A stretch of DNA of 64,000 bases from Dasypus novemcinctus (GCF_030445035.2 NW_026688628.1:930001-994000); one strand, 5' to 3'. Positions 38,286 through 49,554 are shown, numbered from the stretch's first letter. Translations and numbers: made by a program. The notes: generated by a model not told the origin, from the sequence alone.

Positions 38286-39201
38286 CCTCTTCTGGCAGTC
38301 CCATGCCTCCAGGAGGCCTGAGGGATAGCCCAGGTGCCCAGCTGTCCACCAGGCTGAGCGTCCCCAACCAAGGCTTTTATCTAATCAGATGCCCTGAGGA
38401 ACACCCTGAGGACTGACAGAAACAATGTTGAAAAGTAAGGAATGGGTGACCTGGACAACTCTGAACACCCTTCTCTTCCTTCCTTCCACCCTCTCTTGGG
38501 GGCTTTGGCTGCTTAGACCCCCTAGTTCTTCCCACCACGCACAACTTCCCAGAGGGGCCGGCCCAGACGGTGCGACCTATTCCTGGTTCTTGGTGGGTGG
38601 GAAGGCGGCCCGAGGGTTCCCGGGGCCCAGGACTGTCCATCAGCCTGGCTGCTTATTCACAGCCCGGGGAACCACAGCACATACTGCTCAGGGGGCCGCA
38701 CCCCGCACCCTGGATAGCCTCGGGGCTCCCCTTCTAGACTGTCCGAGCACCCCTGGATTGCCGCGAGGCCCCTCCAGCTCCGGGGGGAGGGGTGCCTCTG
38801 TGACTCCCAGACTAAGAGCTCTGCTCTTCGGGGTCCTGGCGCCCGTCCCACCGACCCCGCCGAGCAGCCCCTGTCCCCTCCACCCCCGGGCGCCCCATGG
38901 AGTCTTCCTCCCTGGTGAGCACTCCCTCCTTGCCGCCCCCCCCCCCCACCGCCACTTGGCCTTCCCCGTAGCCCTTTCCCACTATGATGTCCTGCTCCCA
39001 CCCCCACAGAAGCATCCCCCACCCTGCCCGGGCCCCGCCCCCACGCCCTGCTTGGTCCCCAGACCCCTTCCACGCGGTGCCGCTGGGTCTCCTGTCCCCG
39101 CTGCGGGTGGCACAGCCCCGCCCCAGCCCCTCCCTAGCAGGTGACCCCTGCCCCCAGCCCCGCCTCACCCCCGCCGCGCGGTGCCGCCCGTCCCGCCTCA
39201 C

Positions 39202-39379
39202 CTGGGGCCTGGCGGGAGAAGTAGCTGCGCTCCTTGGTGTCCAGGGACCGCGGCGGGACGTAGCTGAAGGCGGACAGCGCCGAGATGGGCGGCGGCCGGG
39301 GCTTGCCCCGCAGCGTGGCGGCGGTGATCTCCTCCTCGTTCCGCAGACCGCCCGCGTCCACCCTCTCCGCCGAGGCCAT
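39202..39379 (-). CDS. CFAP90: First coding exon, CFAP90 (C5orf49)-like
   Basis: The open frame starts at ATG 39379-39377 in a good context (GACATGG). It reads for 59 codons plus one base to a clean donor GTGAGG at 39201-39196, so the exon ends in phase 1. The protein begins [18 protein letters not shown] and contains [16 protein letters not shown] followed by [10 protein letters not shown]. From memory this resembles the N-terminal part of CFAP90, a small axoneme-associated protein of motile cilia, where a [17 protein letters not shown] motif occurs. The CpG-island position and an X-box 70 bp upstream agree with a ciliary gene. I did not find later exons, which would lie at lower coordinates or outside the window. 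The family assignment has not been searched. An unrelated protein with a similar proline-rich start remains possible. Confidence 0.6.
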
Positions 39380-39448
39380 GTCGGTCCCACCAGGCCGGGG
39401 GCCCCGCCCGAGTCCGCCTGCCTGGCTGCCCGGCGCCAGCGTTCAGCA

Positions 39449-39461
39449 GTTGCCGGGAAAC
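39449..39461. promoter_or_regulatory. X-box-like RFX motif
   Basis: GTTGCCGGGAAAC has two inverted half sites (GTTGCC and GGAAAC) with one spacer base, close to the RFX consensus GTNRCC-N(0-3)-RGYAAC with one mismatch. It lies 70 bp upstream of the start codon of the minus-strand exon. RFX factors drive ciliary genes, so position and identity agree. Function is inferred. Confidence 0.55.
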
Positions 39462-39671
39462 CGCAGCCTCGCGTCACAAAGCTGGGCGGGGAGCGCAGGG
39501 CGGGGGGCACAGGGCAGGGGGCGCAGAGCTGGGGCGCAGGGCCAGGGGCGCAGGGCTGAGTGCGCAGCCGGGAAGGGAATGGGACCGTGCCCTCCTGTCC
39601 CACTGCGGGTCTCTGGAGGGCCCACTTGGGACGCGAGGAGCCGGGTCAGCTGGACTGGGGGCCTCCGCCTG

Positions 39672-39716
39672 CTTGCTCTTGTGCTTGCCCTTGCTCTTGC
39701 CCTTGCGCTCGCCGAG
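39672..39716. repeat. Short hexamer repeat (CTTGCT/CTTGCC)
   Basis: About seven imperfect hexamers of the type CTTGCY lie at the edge of the CpG island. The translated Leu/Ala or Arg/Ala runs on either strand come from this repeat and are not protein evidence. Confidence 0.8.
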
Positions 39717-40169
39717 GGATCCAAGCGGGCTGTCCGGCAGAAGTGCAGGCCACGGCTGCGCAGCATCTGAAACCCTCCAGGAGCCGCGGAACAGAAGTGG
39801 AAGACTCGGGTGGAATTCATTGCCATCGTATATTAACTCAGTGTGACCGCAGCAGCATCGTGTCATCGTGCAACGAGTCGGTTTTCAGCGCCTCGGTGAA
39901 CGCCAGGTGCCACCGCTCACGGTACTGGCAAGTGCGGGTGTGCAGCGGCACGAATCGAATCCAGCCAAGTGGTATCTGGGAAAACTGAGCTGTTCCGCAG
40001 CGCTCTGTTGTTTCTTGAGTCAAATGCTGGTTCAAGAGGTGCGTTCCTTTTGTCGAAAATTCACTTAACTCTAAAGGCTAGGATGTGTGTGTGTATCAAT
40101 AAAAAGGAGAAGGGGAACAGGACAGGCTTTGGGAATACTTTAACCAGGGCGGCTCTAGGAAGGCTGGCT

Positions 40170-40285
40170 TGAAACATAAATGATAATGAGGAGCCAGACT
40201 TGTGAAATCTGGGGAATAGTCGGTTATTCCAGGCAGAGGGAAGAGCATCTGTGGTGGCCCTGAGGCTTAGCCTATTGATGTGCAG
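40170..40285. repeat. L2-type relic
   Basis: The order GGTTATTCCAGGCAGAGGG, AAGAGCA, GGCCCTGAGGC is a familiar L2 block. It is short and old. Confidence 0.5.
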
Positions 40286-41188
40286 GCGGCAGAAAGGGAG
40301 GACAAGGACAGTGCAGCTTTCAGAAGGGGAAGGCAGTAGGGAGTGCAGGTGGACAGGCAGGCAGGGGAGGGGTCACTCTCAGGCCAGGACCAACCAGCAC
40401 CCCTCTCAGGGGCCTTCTTGCCTGCAGGTCCTGATGCTGTAGCTCGCCCCCTCAGTCCAGGCACCTCTCTACTGAGGTGGCCTTGGGGGTCCAGAAGTCC
40501 TGTGGGCAGGATTTCAGACAGCACTGTGCAGCACTCATCCGGCCACGTGATTTCCTGGAGAACCATGCCTCCATGTTCCCATGCTCCTGTGGACTCATCA
40601 ATCTCAGGGAAAACTTGGAGACATTGTCCCTGGAGAATAGAGACATAGTTCCACCTCTCCTATGCATGAGGTGAAGGAGAAGAGTCTCATCCTTCCCCCA
40701 TGGGCAGAGGACCTCCTGAAAGCATCAGCAAATGTTTTGTTTTCTCTAGGGAAAAAAAATGCTTTTATAATCTCCAACTACCTCTCCAAACTATCTTAGA
40801 GACAGGCCTGGGGGTCACTAAGTGTCACAGATTGAATTGCATAGATGACTTGCTATCATATATGGGATTCTGAAAGTAAAGGGCACCAATTATCTAGAGA
40901 ATTGAGCTGGAATTTGAGATTAAATAATTTCTTTGGAAAAGAAAATAATTTAACATGCTATCATGCTGTGATATTGTAGCTTCAATTTCAGAAGGTGGCA
41001 TTTTGTTCTGCACTCAGCTGGCAGTTCTGTGGGGCACAGTATATCTCTGTTATCGCTGATGGCTAGTCTGGCCTACAGTGGGTACTTGGCTAATAGATGC
41101 TAAATACAAACACCACCACCATGGCTGGGGCTCCTGCTGAAAGCTGTGGCTGAGATGAGTGCGGGGTTCTTGAACTTCCCTTGCGAGG
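40286..41188. other. Intergenic DNA, no recognised gene
   Basis: GC drops along this stretch. A segment near 41060-41105 (GTGGGTACTTGGCTAATAGATG) faintly resembles a MIR/L2 3' end. The short open frames at 40251-40674 overlap on both strands and show no domain. Confidence 0.4.
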
Positions 41189-41680
41189 TGTATTAGTTAG
41201 GCAAAAGTGCGCTGATGCAAAATACCAGAAATTGGTTGGTTTTTATGAAGGATACTTATTTGGGGTAGGAGCTTAAAGATACCAGATCACAAGCATAAGT
41301 TAATTCCCTCACCAAAGTCTATTTTCCTATGCTGGAGCAAGATGGCTGCTGATAGTGTGAGGGTTCAGGCTTCCTGGGTTCCTCCCTTCCAAGCTTTTGC
41401 TTCTCTCTGGGTTCAAGGTTCATTTCTTCCCAGGGCTTTCTTCTCCTTGGAGATGGCTTCTCTATTCTCCATGAGCTTACTTCCCAGAGCTCCAGCTTAA
41501 GGCTTTAGCATCAAACTCCAACCTCAAAACTCCAACATCAAAACCCTCAGCTCTGTCCTTTGCCATGACATGGCACAATCAAAGCCCTAATCATAACTTA
41601 ATCACACGTAGGTATAGACCAGATTACAAACATAATCCAGTATCTTTTTTCGGAATTCATAACCTCATCAAACTGCTATA
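41189..41680 (-). repeat. 3' LTR of the MaLR/ERVL-type provirus
   Basis: On the minus strand it runs from TATAGCAGTTTGATG to CTAACTAATACAC. It lacks a block corresponding to the stretch around AGTCCCCATCCACC in the 19-kb LTR, a deletion of about 45 bases. Confidence 0.8.
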
Positions 41681-41690
41681 CTCCCCCATC
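41681..41690 (-). promoter_or_regulatory. Polypurine tract of the provirus
   Basis: On the minus strand GATGGGGGAG ends exactly at the start of the 3' LTR, where a plus-strand primer is expected. It distinguishes this as the 3' LTR. Confidence 0.65.
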
Positions 41691-42613
41691 AGAATTCCAA
41701 AAAGACATGACAAAATTTGAAAAAACCTGAAATCAGTAAAAATACCAGTACTAAATCATATCACAATCAATTTAAAGAAATACAGTGTGTCTTGGGGCAA
41801 AGTCCTGTCTGCTATAGACCTCTGAAACTTACAAAATAATTTAATTGTTTCCAATACACAAATGGACAGACAAGATAAACATTTTCATTAAAATAAAGAG
41901 AAATTGGGTGGAAAACATGAGTCCTGGCTCCTCTGTAGTTCATTAAACCGGCAGGGCATCCTCCATTCTATTTCAGTCTGAGAGTCATTCTTAAGATGAT
42001 GATATATTCTCCTTGGTTCCTTAGGGAAGCCCACACTTTCCACATGCTTTCCCATTGGCCATTTTCTTGGTTCCACTCTCATCAAGCATCTGGGTGTTGA
42101 CCAAACTCCAGACCTCATCCTCCAAGAGTGTTGGGGTGATTGCCACACATTACTCCATCTTTGGGTTGGCCTCTTAGTACCCCTAGTACAATGATGTGAA
42201 GACAACATCCCCCCTAACCTTTGGCAAAAAAGCTCAACCCTCTCAGAGCAATGAGTTGACCACCTGACCTTCTCTAATCCATGGTGGACAGGTCCACCCC
42301 TCTCTGACCTGTGGGGTGCTGACCTTAACCACCATAGTCCTTGGGGTATATGCTCCACTCTCTCAATGCCCTGAGGTGGCAAAACTCTCTCAGAACATCA
42401 GATGGGAACATCTACCCTCTTCAACTCCTGGTGCAAACTCACCCTCTCTGTACACATGGGTGGGGTGCTCTCTTGGCCCAAGGTCATGTCTTAATTCCAG
42501 ATCTTAGCTTCCATGGTTTTCCTCATGAAGTTGTTTCTCCTTCAATCTCTCCTTTACATGTCCCTTTTAGCCCAAGCTGACAGTGGTTTTGTTCATACAC
42601 TTCTCTCAAAAAC
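41691..42613 (-). mobile_element. Provirus internal region, 3' part, with degenerate repeats
   Basis: Between the polypurine tract and the L1 insertion lies sequence with loosely repeated ~60-80-bp units on the plus strand (42080-42480), built around CCACCTGACCTTCTC, TCTCTGACCTGTGG and CTCTCAATGCCCTGAGG. A 164-codon minus-strand frame (41888-42382) is this repeat translated and shows no recognised viral domain. Confidence 0.5.
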
Positions 42614-42625
42614 CTTGTTGCTTAG

Positions 42626-44776
42626 GACAGCAAGAGAAAACGATGCATAACATACAAGGCATAGCCAATAAGATTAAGTACTGATTTCTCACCAGAAACC
42701 ATGGAGGCAAGAAGTGGTCTATTATATTTAAGACTACAAGAGAAAAACTTCCAGCCAAAAATTTTATATCCAGTAAGACTGTCTTTCAAAAATGAGGGCA
42801 AGATTAGAACATTCACAGATAAACAGAAACTGAGAGAATTTCTAAACAAGGGACCAGATTTTCAGGAAATACTAAAGGGTATGCTAGATCCTGAAAAGAA
42901 AAAACAGGAGAGAGAGGCCTGGAAGAAGCTCTAGAAATGAATATTATATCAATAAAAGTAACTAGAAGTGTCAACAGAGTGGTGAAAATAATATATGACA
43001 GGTCAAACTCAAGTAGTCAGGAATAAACTTAACCAATGATGTAAATCGCTTGTATTCAGAAAACTGCAACCCAATGTTAAAGGAAATCCAAAAAATCCTA
43101 AATAACTGGAAGACTTTTGCTCATGGATCAGAAGACTAAATATCATTAAGATGTCAATTCTACTCAAGTTGATGCACAGATTCAATGCAACCCTGATAAA
43201 AATTCCACCAGCATTTAACAAAAATTGAAAACACAACTAGAAAATTTATTGGGAAGGGCAAGGGGTCCTGAATAACCAGAAACATCATAAATGGAAAAGC
43301 AAACCCTCATCTCTGGACTTGAAATCATACTACCAAGCTATAGTGGTAAAAACAGCATGGTATTGGCATAAAGACAGATATATAGAACAAAGGAACCAAA
43401 CTCATGGTTCAGAAACAGACCCTCACATATATGGTCAAGTGACTTTTGACTAGCCTGTCAAACCCACACAGCTTGGGCAGAACAGTCCATTCAACAAATG
43501 GTGCTGAAAGAACTGCATATCCATAGACAAAAGAAGGAAAGAGGACCCGTATCACACACCTTAACCAAAAATTAACTCAAAATGGATAAAAAACCTAAAT
43601 ATAAAAGCAAGAACCATAAAGCATCTAGAAGAAATTGTAGGAAAATATCTTCAAGCCCTGGTGGTAGGTGGTGATTCTTAAAGGAGATAAGAGGAGGACT
43701 GAGATGGACTACTGATGTTTAATGTATATAGAAGTTTTAATTAGCTTTAATGTAAAAGTGTGGAGATGTATAGAGTGGATGGTAACAAATCGTGAGTAAC
43801 AGCTAGTTTATAAATGGGGATGTGGCTGAAAATGGTGGTCTAGGGATGTAAATGCCAATTGACAGAATGCTAGAGAATAATACAGGCTGAATAGCACAGT
43901 AAACCAAAAGGTGGATGAGAATTGTGGTTGATGGTACAGATGAAAGAGTGTCCTTTGTGAGCTAGAGCAAATGTATATCACGACTGCAGGGTGTTGGGAA
44001 TGCATGGGAAAAATACAACTGGAATGATGAATAGATTGTGGTTAGCAGTAATAATATAATATTCTTGCATCCATGCCAAAAAAAGTACTGTGTTGATAAT
44101 GGGGCAGTATGGAAAATGTGAGCCTAATGTATACTATGGACATGGTAACAATCAGATGATATTATCTTATTTGTAATAAATGTTCCACCACAGTGTGGTG
44201 TGTTGTTAGAGGGGTGTTGCTTGGCAATTTTGCATATGTGCATGATTGTTTTGCAAATTTACAACTTCTGTCATAAAAAATATATTTAAAAAATAGTAAT
44301 AAGGTATGTTGTTGGAAAACACACCAAATGTAAGATAGGACTATAATTATTAGTAATATTTTGGCAATATTCATTTGTAATTTGTAACAAACATCTCACA
44401 CAATGCAAGGTGTTGGTGGAGGGTTGATGTGTGGGATTCCTGTATGATGTTATGCATGTTTGCTTTGTAAGTTCACAACTTTTATTATACACTTAATTGT
44501 TTTTGTATCTTCATAAATAAATGACATAAAGATAATAATTATAGGGATGGTTGGGGGAAAATACTTTGGTTAGTAGTAATATTTTGACAATGCTCTTTAA
44601 TCCTTAGTCAAAAAAGTTGAACAACAATGTAAGGTGTTGGTGGTAGGGTGAGTTATGAGAGTCCTATAGTGTGTTATATACGTTTGTTTTGTAAGTTCAC
44701 AACTATTACTATACACTTATTGTTTATTTATGTTTTTGTGTGGGTAATATATTTCAATAAACTAATTTTAAAAAGT
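42626..44776 (+). mobile_element. Internally deleted L1 (ORF1 end joined to ORF2 end) inserted in the provirus
   Basis: The left part (42640-42934) encodes an ORF1 C-terminal-like segment with KNFQPKILYPVRLSFKNEGK and FTDKQKLREF. It passes at about 43010 directly into ORF2 C-terminal sequence, without the endonuclease or RT. A 1.1-kb 3' UTR follows. Flanks CTTGTTGCTTAG (42614-42625) and CTTGTTGGTTTAG (44777-44789) look like a diverged target duplication. The structure could be a HAL1-type chimera or a deleted L1. Confidence 0.65.
44075..44770 (+). repeat. Three tandem units in the L1 3' UTR
   Basis: A unit of about 220-235 bases occurs three times (around 44075-44290, 44300-44525 and 44545-44770). 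Each has a GGTGTTG...GGTGTTG-type block, a TGTTTTGTAAGTTCACAACT-like block and an AATAAA/ATAAAT-like end. The units are diverged from each other. Confidence 0.7.
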
Positions 44777-44789
44777 CTTGTTGGTTTAG

Positions 44790-45383
44790 CATGCAAGAAT
44801 CAGGGGTCCAATCCATAAAACATTCATACATTCCACAAGTCTTTCTGAGATAACTCCATCTTCAATTCTGATTTACAAGTTCCAAGTTTAGTTAAGTCCT
44901 CGAATGGGGCACTTTCATCTGGGAGCTTGATTTCCAGAGGCCTGGAATTTCCAGAATTAGTTTCTGTTTTCTTTGTGCTTGACAGTTCAGTCCTCGGTAT
45001 ATCTCTCTCTCTCTCATCTAGCATTTTTCTATAAGCTGCAAGCAGAAGCCAAGCCACATTCTCTGGGTTTACTTTGGAAATTTCTTCAACTAAATGCCCT
45101 GGTTCACCATTTTCAAATTCTGCCTTCCATAAAACATCAGGAGTTAACCTTCCTACGTTCTCTGTAACTTTAATTATGGATTGCCAGTCCTCCAGTTTCC
45201 AATAATAGTTTCATCATTTACATCTAAGGCATCATAAAAATCTTTTTAGCATCCATATTGTTATCAACAATCTCTTTAAAGCACTGTAGATCTTTTCTCC
45301 CAGGCATCTCACAATTCCTCCAAAAATTACCCTTTACCCATTTATAAAACTCTTCCAGCATTTTGGTAATTGCAAAAGCACTT
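44790..45383 (-). pseudogene. Gag-like remnant of the provirus
   Basis: Downstream of the primer-binding site on the minus strand lies a coding-like stretch with a 77-codon frame (44824-45057), and further frame pieces up to about 45380 that are interrupted by stops and shifts. Position and composition suggest an ERVL/MaLR gag remnant. It is non-functional. The family assignment rests on context more than on motifs. Confidence 0.5.
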
Positions 45384-45401
45384 CCCCACTCCTCAGTACC
45401 A
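45384..45401 (-). promoter_or_regulatory. Primer-binding site, tRNA-Leu-like
   Basis: On the minus strand TGGTACTGAGGAGTGGGG lies five bases inside the 5' LTR. It closely matches the complement of a tRNA-Leu 3' end with a small change, which is the expected primer for ERVL-related elements. Confidence 0.7.
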
Positions 45402-45406
45402 AATTT

Positions 45407-45921
45407 TGTATTAGTGAGCCAAAAGGGTGCTGATGCAAAATACCAGAAATTGGTTGGTTTTCATCAATTATATTTATTTGGGGTAGGAGTTTAAAGATAC
45501 CAGGTCATAAACATAAGTTAATTCCCTCACCAAAGTCTATTTTCACATGTTGGAGCAATATGGCTGCTGATAGTGAGAGGGTTCAGGCTTCCTGGGTTCC
45601 TCCCTCCCAGGGTCTTGCTTCTCTCTGGGTTCAAGGTTCCTTTCTTCCCAGGGCTTGCTTCTTCCTGGGACTGGCTTCTCTTTTCTCCATGAGCTTATTT
45701 CCCAGGGCTCCAGTTTAAGGCTTTAGCATTAAATTCCAACTTCAAAACCCCAGCATCAAAATCCCTCAACTCTGTCCTTCACCAAGCCTTTCTTCTGTGA
45801 GTCCCTGCCCACCAAGGGGTAGGGACTCAGTGCCCTAAGACATGGCCCAAACAAAGTCCTATGATAATTTAATCATGCCCAGGTACAGACCAGATTACAA
45901 ACGTAATTAAATATCTATCTT
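45407..45921 (-). repeat. 5' LTR of the MaLR/ERVL-type provirus
   Basis: Same family as the LTRs at 19323-19848 and 41189-41680. It ends on the minus strand in CTAATACA beside the primer-binding site. The outermost ~40 bases are replaced by a T-run where another L1-type tail begins. Confidence 0.8.
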
Positions 45922-46080
45922 TTTTTTTTCCTGAAAAATAACATAATACTTTAATTACTTTACAGTCTGGTAAACATTTGTCATCAGTTTTAAAGTGTTT
46001 TAAAACTGATAAAATTTCAAGCTTACAGAAATATTACAAGACTAGGAAAATCAATGCTTCATGCACTCCCTTTATATAGA
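45922..46080 (-). mobile_element. Old L1 3'-end fragment
   Basis: A T-run leads into CTTTACAGTCTGGTAAACAT and AATTTCAAGCTTACAGAAAT, which resemble the 3' ends of older mammalian L1 families on the minus strand. It is short and the right border is unclear. Confidence 0.45.
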
Positions 46081-46089
46081 TTCACCTTT

Positions 46090-46665
46090 TTTTAATGTCT
46101 TTTTTTATTGATTTTGTAAAAATATTACATTAAAAAAATATATGAGGACCTATTCAACCCCACCACCCCATCCCCACCACTCCCCCCCCCAGCAACACTC
46201 ATTCCCATCATCATGACACATCCATTGCACCTGGTAAGCACATCTCTGGGCACCCCTGCACCTCATGGTCAATGGTCCACATCATGGCCCACACTCTCCC
46301 CCATTCCATCCAGTGGGCCCTGTGAGGACCTACAATGTCTGGTGATTGCCCCTGAAGCACCATCCAGGGCAGCTCCAAGTCCCAAAGACGCCTCCACATC
46401 TCGTCTCTTCCTGCCATTCCCCATACCCATTAGCCACCATGTCCACTTTTCCCACTCCAATGCCACCTTTTCTCTGTGGACATTGGATTGGTTGTGTTCA
46501 TTGCACCTCTATGTCAAGAGGAGGCTCAGATTCCACATGGATACTGGATGCAATCCTCCCGCTTTCAGTTGTAGGCACTCTAGGCTCCATGGTGTGGTGG
46601 TTGTCCTTCTTCAACTCCATCTTAGCTGAGTGAGGTGAGTCCAATAAATCAGATTGTAGGTGCTG
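46090..46665 (-). mobile_element. L1 3' UTR fragment, minus strand
   Basis: Collinear with 51480-52030, the 3' end of the full-length L1. It starts with a T-rich tail and TATATGAGGACC and ends near the GTGAGGTGAGTCCAATAAATC block. It is 5'-truncated and abuts copy 2 of the duplication. Confidence 0.85.
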
Positions 46666-46729
46666 GAGAGCCAGACTCTTTATGTTATTTTCCTTTCTTT
46701 TCTCTTTCCCTCTCCTAACAACACAGACC

Positions 46730-47620
46730 TTTTAATTCATACTGTATTCTTCTCCATATTCAGTTTACCATCTCACTGTAGGTACTCCACTTTCTTATTG
46801 TTATAAATCTACACAGCTTATATAAGTTTAATATTCATTCTCTTAGGTCTCAGATGGTTCTGCTAACATTTACAATTAATACTGCCATTATACTTTTTCT
46901 ATTATTACCTCTTTTGTTTTCCCTGGCTCTAAAATTTTCCTTCAAGGGAACTTGGACAACAACAAGGAAATAGAGTAAGAGGAATAAAGTGTAAAAGAAG
47001 ACTTAACATACACACAAAAACAATATCTAAATAAACTCTGAGAGTAGGCAGAGAATCTAATCAAATGAATAAACCCAACATGATAAAATGATGACCTGAC
47101 AGCAACAAAAAATTACAAACCATACCAATAATCAAGAAAATATGGCCCAATCCAAAGAGCAAATTAAAAATCAGGAAGAGGGGCAGAATATTAAACAATC
47201 AAAGCTCTCAAAACAAATGTCGTGTACCAATTTAATGAAGTGAAGGAAGAGATTAAGGATATTAAGAAAACACTTGGCAAGCATACAGAAGAAATTGAAA
47301 TATATGCAAAAATATAACAGATATGTTGGTGATGAATGGCACAATCCAAGAAATCCAAAATATGCTCTCAGCAAAGAACAGCAGATTTGAAGGGGCAGAG
47401 GAAAGAATTCGTGATGTGGAAGACAGTGCATCTGAAATAAATGAAGTATATTTAAGCTCCTCAAAGAAGTAAGGAATATTATGTGTATTAACCCAGTGTG
47501 AAATAAATTGACATATGGAAATCAAAAACAGATAAGAAAAAGAAAAATCATAAATCAGGGAAAAATGTATAAACTAGTTGAAATAAATGATACAAATTTA
47601 CTATTCAGAACACTTAGACC
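46730..47620 (+). pseudogene. L1-type 5' UTR end and ORF1 coiled-coil remnant
   Basis: The right two thirds encode broken pieces of an ORF1p-like coiled coil, for example near 47390-47450, where a VEDSASE-type stretch corresponds to the [10 protein letters not shown] region of the ORF1 at 57903-58874. It continues the element whose 5' region is at 23265-24648 in the other copy. It has stops and no long frame. Confidence 0.6.
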
Positions 47621-48769
47621 AGATCTGAACATAGTAATCAGAGATTAGAATTTGTCATAGAACTGTGGAATTTACCAAGAACTCAGAATAGATTGAAAAA
47701 GTGAAAAATACAAAAGAAAATGCATTTTATTGAAATCTTGAGTGCTCCAGTCACTAAAAAAGTTTCAGAAAGAAAGAATACAGTGAATAACAAAAAAGTC
47801 CAAATTAGAAGACGTAATGGGGGAGAAATTTCCAAAATGTAAGCTTGATATTTTTCACTTAAAATGACCAATATGAGCTACTTTGTAACATAAATATAAA
47901 TCAGTCCACCTATAGATACATTGGAATGTATTTGCAGTCTATGAAGATTTATCTTTTTTTTTTTTTACATCAAACACAGAGATCGGAATGCTTACAAACT
48001 ACCAAAAGATTTTTTAAAAATTTTATAAAGCTGGCTTTGGATTCAGGATTCAGTCAATTGAAAGAAACACTTAATTTCTAAGGTAACATAGAAGGAGACA
48101 ATCATAAGAATGGGTGAATCTTAAATGCCAGAAGTAATACAGTGTGGGAATTGTCACTTGTCTGGCACAAGAGCTTCCTCTCGATGAACTTTGCATAAAT
48201 TTCATATCCACTTTTGCTGTTGCTTAATTCGACTTCCCTCTATTCCCCTGCTGCGCTTGATAATACCGTTTCCCACCTGCCCCTTTTCTGCTATCATGCA
48301 TTTTGGACTTCAAGTGAAGTTGATATCCTGAAGTAGCTGCCCAATTTCAGACAAATATTTGCTCTACACCAGGCTTCTGATCGCCCAGATAACCTTCTCT
48401 TTCCTTTGCCTTGCCCATTTGTGCCTGAGCTCATCCTGCTTTAAACCATCCACTGGAACCTGATGAAGGACATGACAATGACTTTCAGTAGAAATACTTT
48501 AGTCCTAGGCCAACATTAAAACTCCTTCAAGTTCTGACCCAACCAAGCCCCTCTTTTCCTTTGCATGGGTCTCAAGGGTTAATAAAAATGTCTTCATGAC
48601 CCATGTTATAGAAATCTTTGGAGAGTCATCCTTAATTCAGTCATAAATCTCAGTCATCTAATCTATTATCGATTCATCATGCATGATACATACTTTCCAA
48701 AGCCTAATTCACCATCTTGTGTTCTTTCTGCGTTTCTCTTTAACGACTCTTGCTTCTTCCTCATTCTTT

Positions 48770-49120
48770 CTTCACACAGCAGCTATGACAATCTTTCAGA
48801 AATGTAAATTGCCTCACAATATCACCCTGCTAAAAACAATTAATTGCCTCTCCCGTTTTTTGCATATAAATTTAATAGTTAACCTAACCAATAACAGCCT
48901 TTCCTTCCTGCAATCTTGTCCATCCTTCTCCCACTTCATTCCTGCACTTCAAATGGATGGGTCTTATTTCAGTTTTCCATCCACTCCAAGTATTTCTTAG
49001 CAGGACCTTTTGCATAAGCTTTCCATCAGCCTCAAGTATTTTTTACCTTTTCCCCTAGGTAATTCATGTTCATCCTTTCCAGCTCAGCTTAAATTTTCCA
49101 GAGTCTTTATCTGATTCCAT
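48770..49120 (+). repeat. L2 relic (duplicate of 25790-26165)
   Basis: Same motif order as the copy-1 L2 fragment, with scattered substitutions and small indels. Confidence 0.5.
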
Positions 49121-49554
49121 TAAAAGAACAGTTAACTATTGTTATTTTCTTTTCAGGAAATTGTTATTTAACCTCACAACCTTAAGATTTTGAAGAGAAT
49201 ATAGTTAAGACATCACTAAAGTCCAAAGAAATCTGCTGATTTAATGTAATCCCATTAATTTTTTTATTTTTCAGAAATAGTAAAGGTGAAAATCAAATTA
49301 GAGTTACAAAATGTCCCAAGTTTGTCAAAATACTCTTGAAAAATAAGAACTAGTTTGGAAGACTGACAGTTACTAATTTCCAAACTTTACAAATATACAA
49401 TCATGTAAAAATTTTGGACTGCTAGAGGGATAGATATTTAAACCAATGCAATAGGATTGAGATTTCAGAAATTAACCCATGCTTCTGTAGACAATTGATT
49501 TTAGACAAAGTTGCAAAATTTCTAAAGAAAAAGGTAACTACCTACATAGGCATG

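Larger units (their letters stand above)
38500..39790. promoter_or_regulatory. CpG island
   Basis: Dense CpG and high GC contrast strongly with the AT-rich surroundings. The island includes a run of C at 38937-38949 and the first coding exon of the CFAP90-like gene near its centre. There is no evident TATA box upstream of the start codon. This is the signature of a host promoter; the other large GC-rich element in the window (59640-60290) is an L1 5' UTR. Confidence 0.85.
41189..45921 (-). mobile_element. MaLR/ERVL-type provirus, interrupted by L1
   Basis: Two LTRs of the same family lie in the same orientation. The left one is the 3' LTR and the right one is the 5' LTR. The internal region starts with a tRNA-Leu-like primer-binding site beside the 5' LTR and ends with a polypurine tract beside the 3' LTR, so this is a proviral structure and not two solo LTRs. 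The internal part carries a decayed gag-like remnant. An internally deleted L1 (42626-44776) is inserted. The outer end of the 5' LTR is missing about 40 bases. Confidence 0.8.

Noticed and set aside
38425-39603. Open frames of 239 (plus) and 263 codons (minus) in the CpG island
   Set aside because: Composition artefact of very GC-rich DNA; overlapping on both strands, no start context or splice logic except for the 39202-39379 exon.
41888-42382. 164-codon minus-strand frame with repeated Arg/His/Trp motifs
   Set aside because: Translation of degenerate internal repeats of the MaLR-type provirus; no conserved domain recognised.
44075-44770. Possible CRISPR-like array
   Set aside because: Three long diverged units in an L1 3' UTR, without short identical repeats or unique spacers, in a mammalian context.
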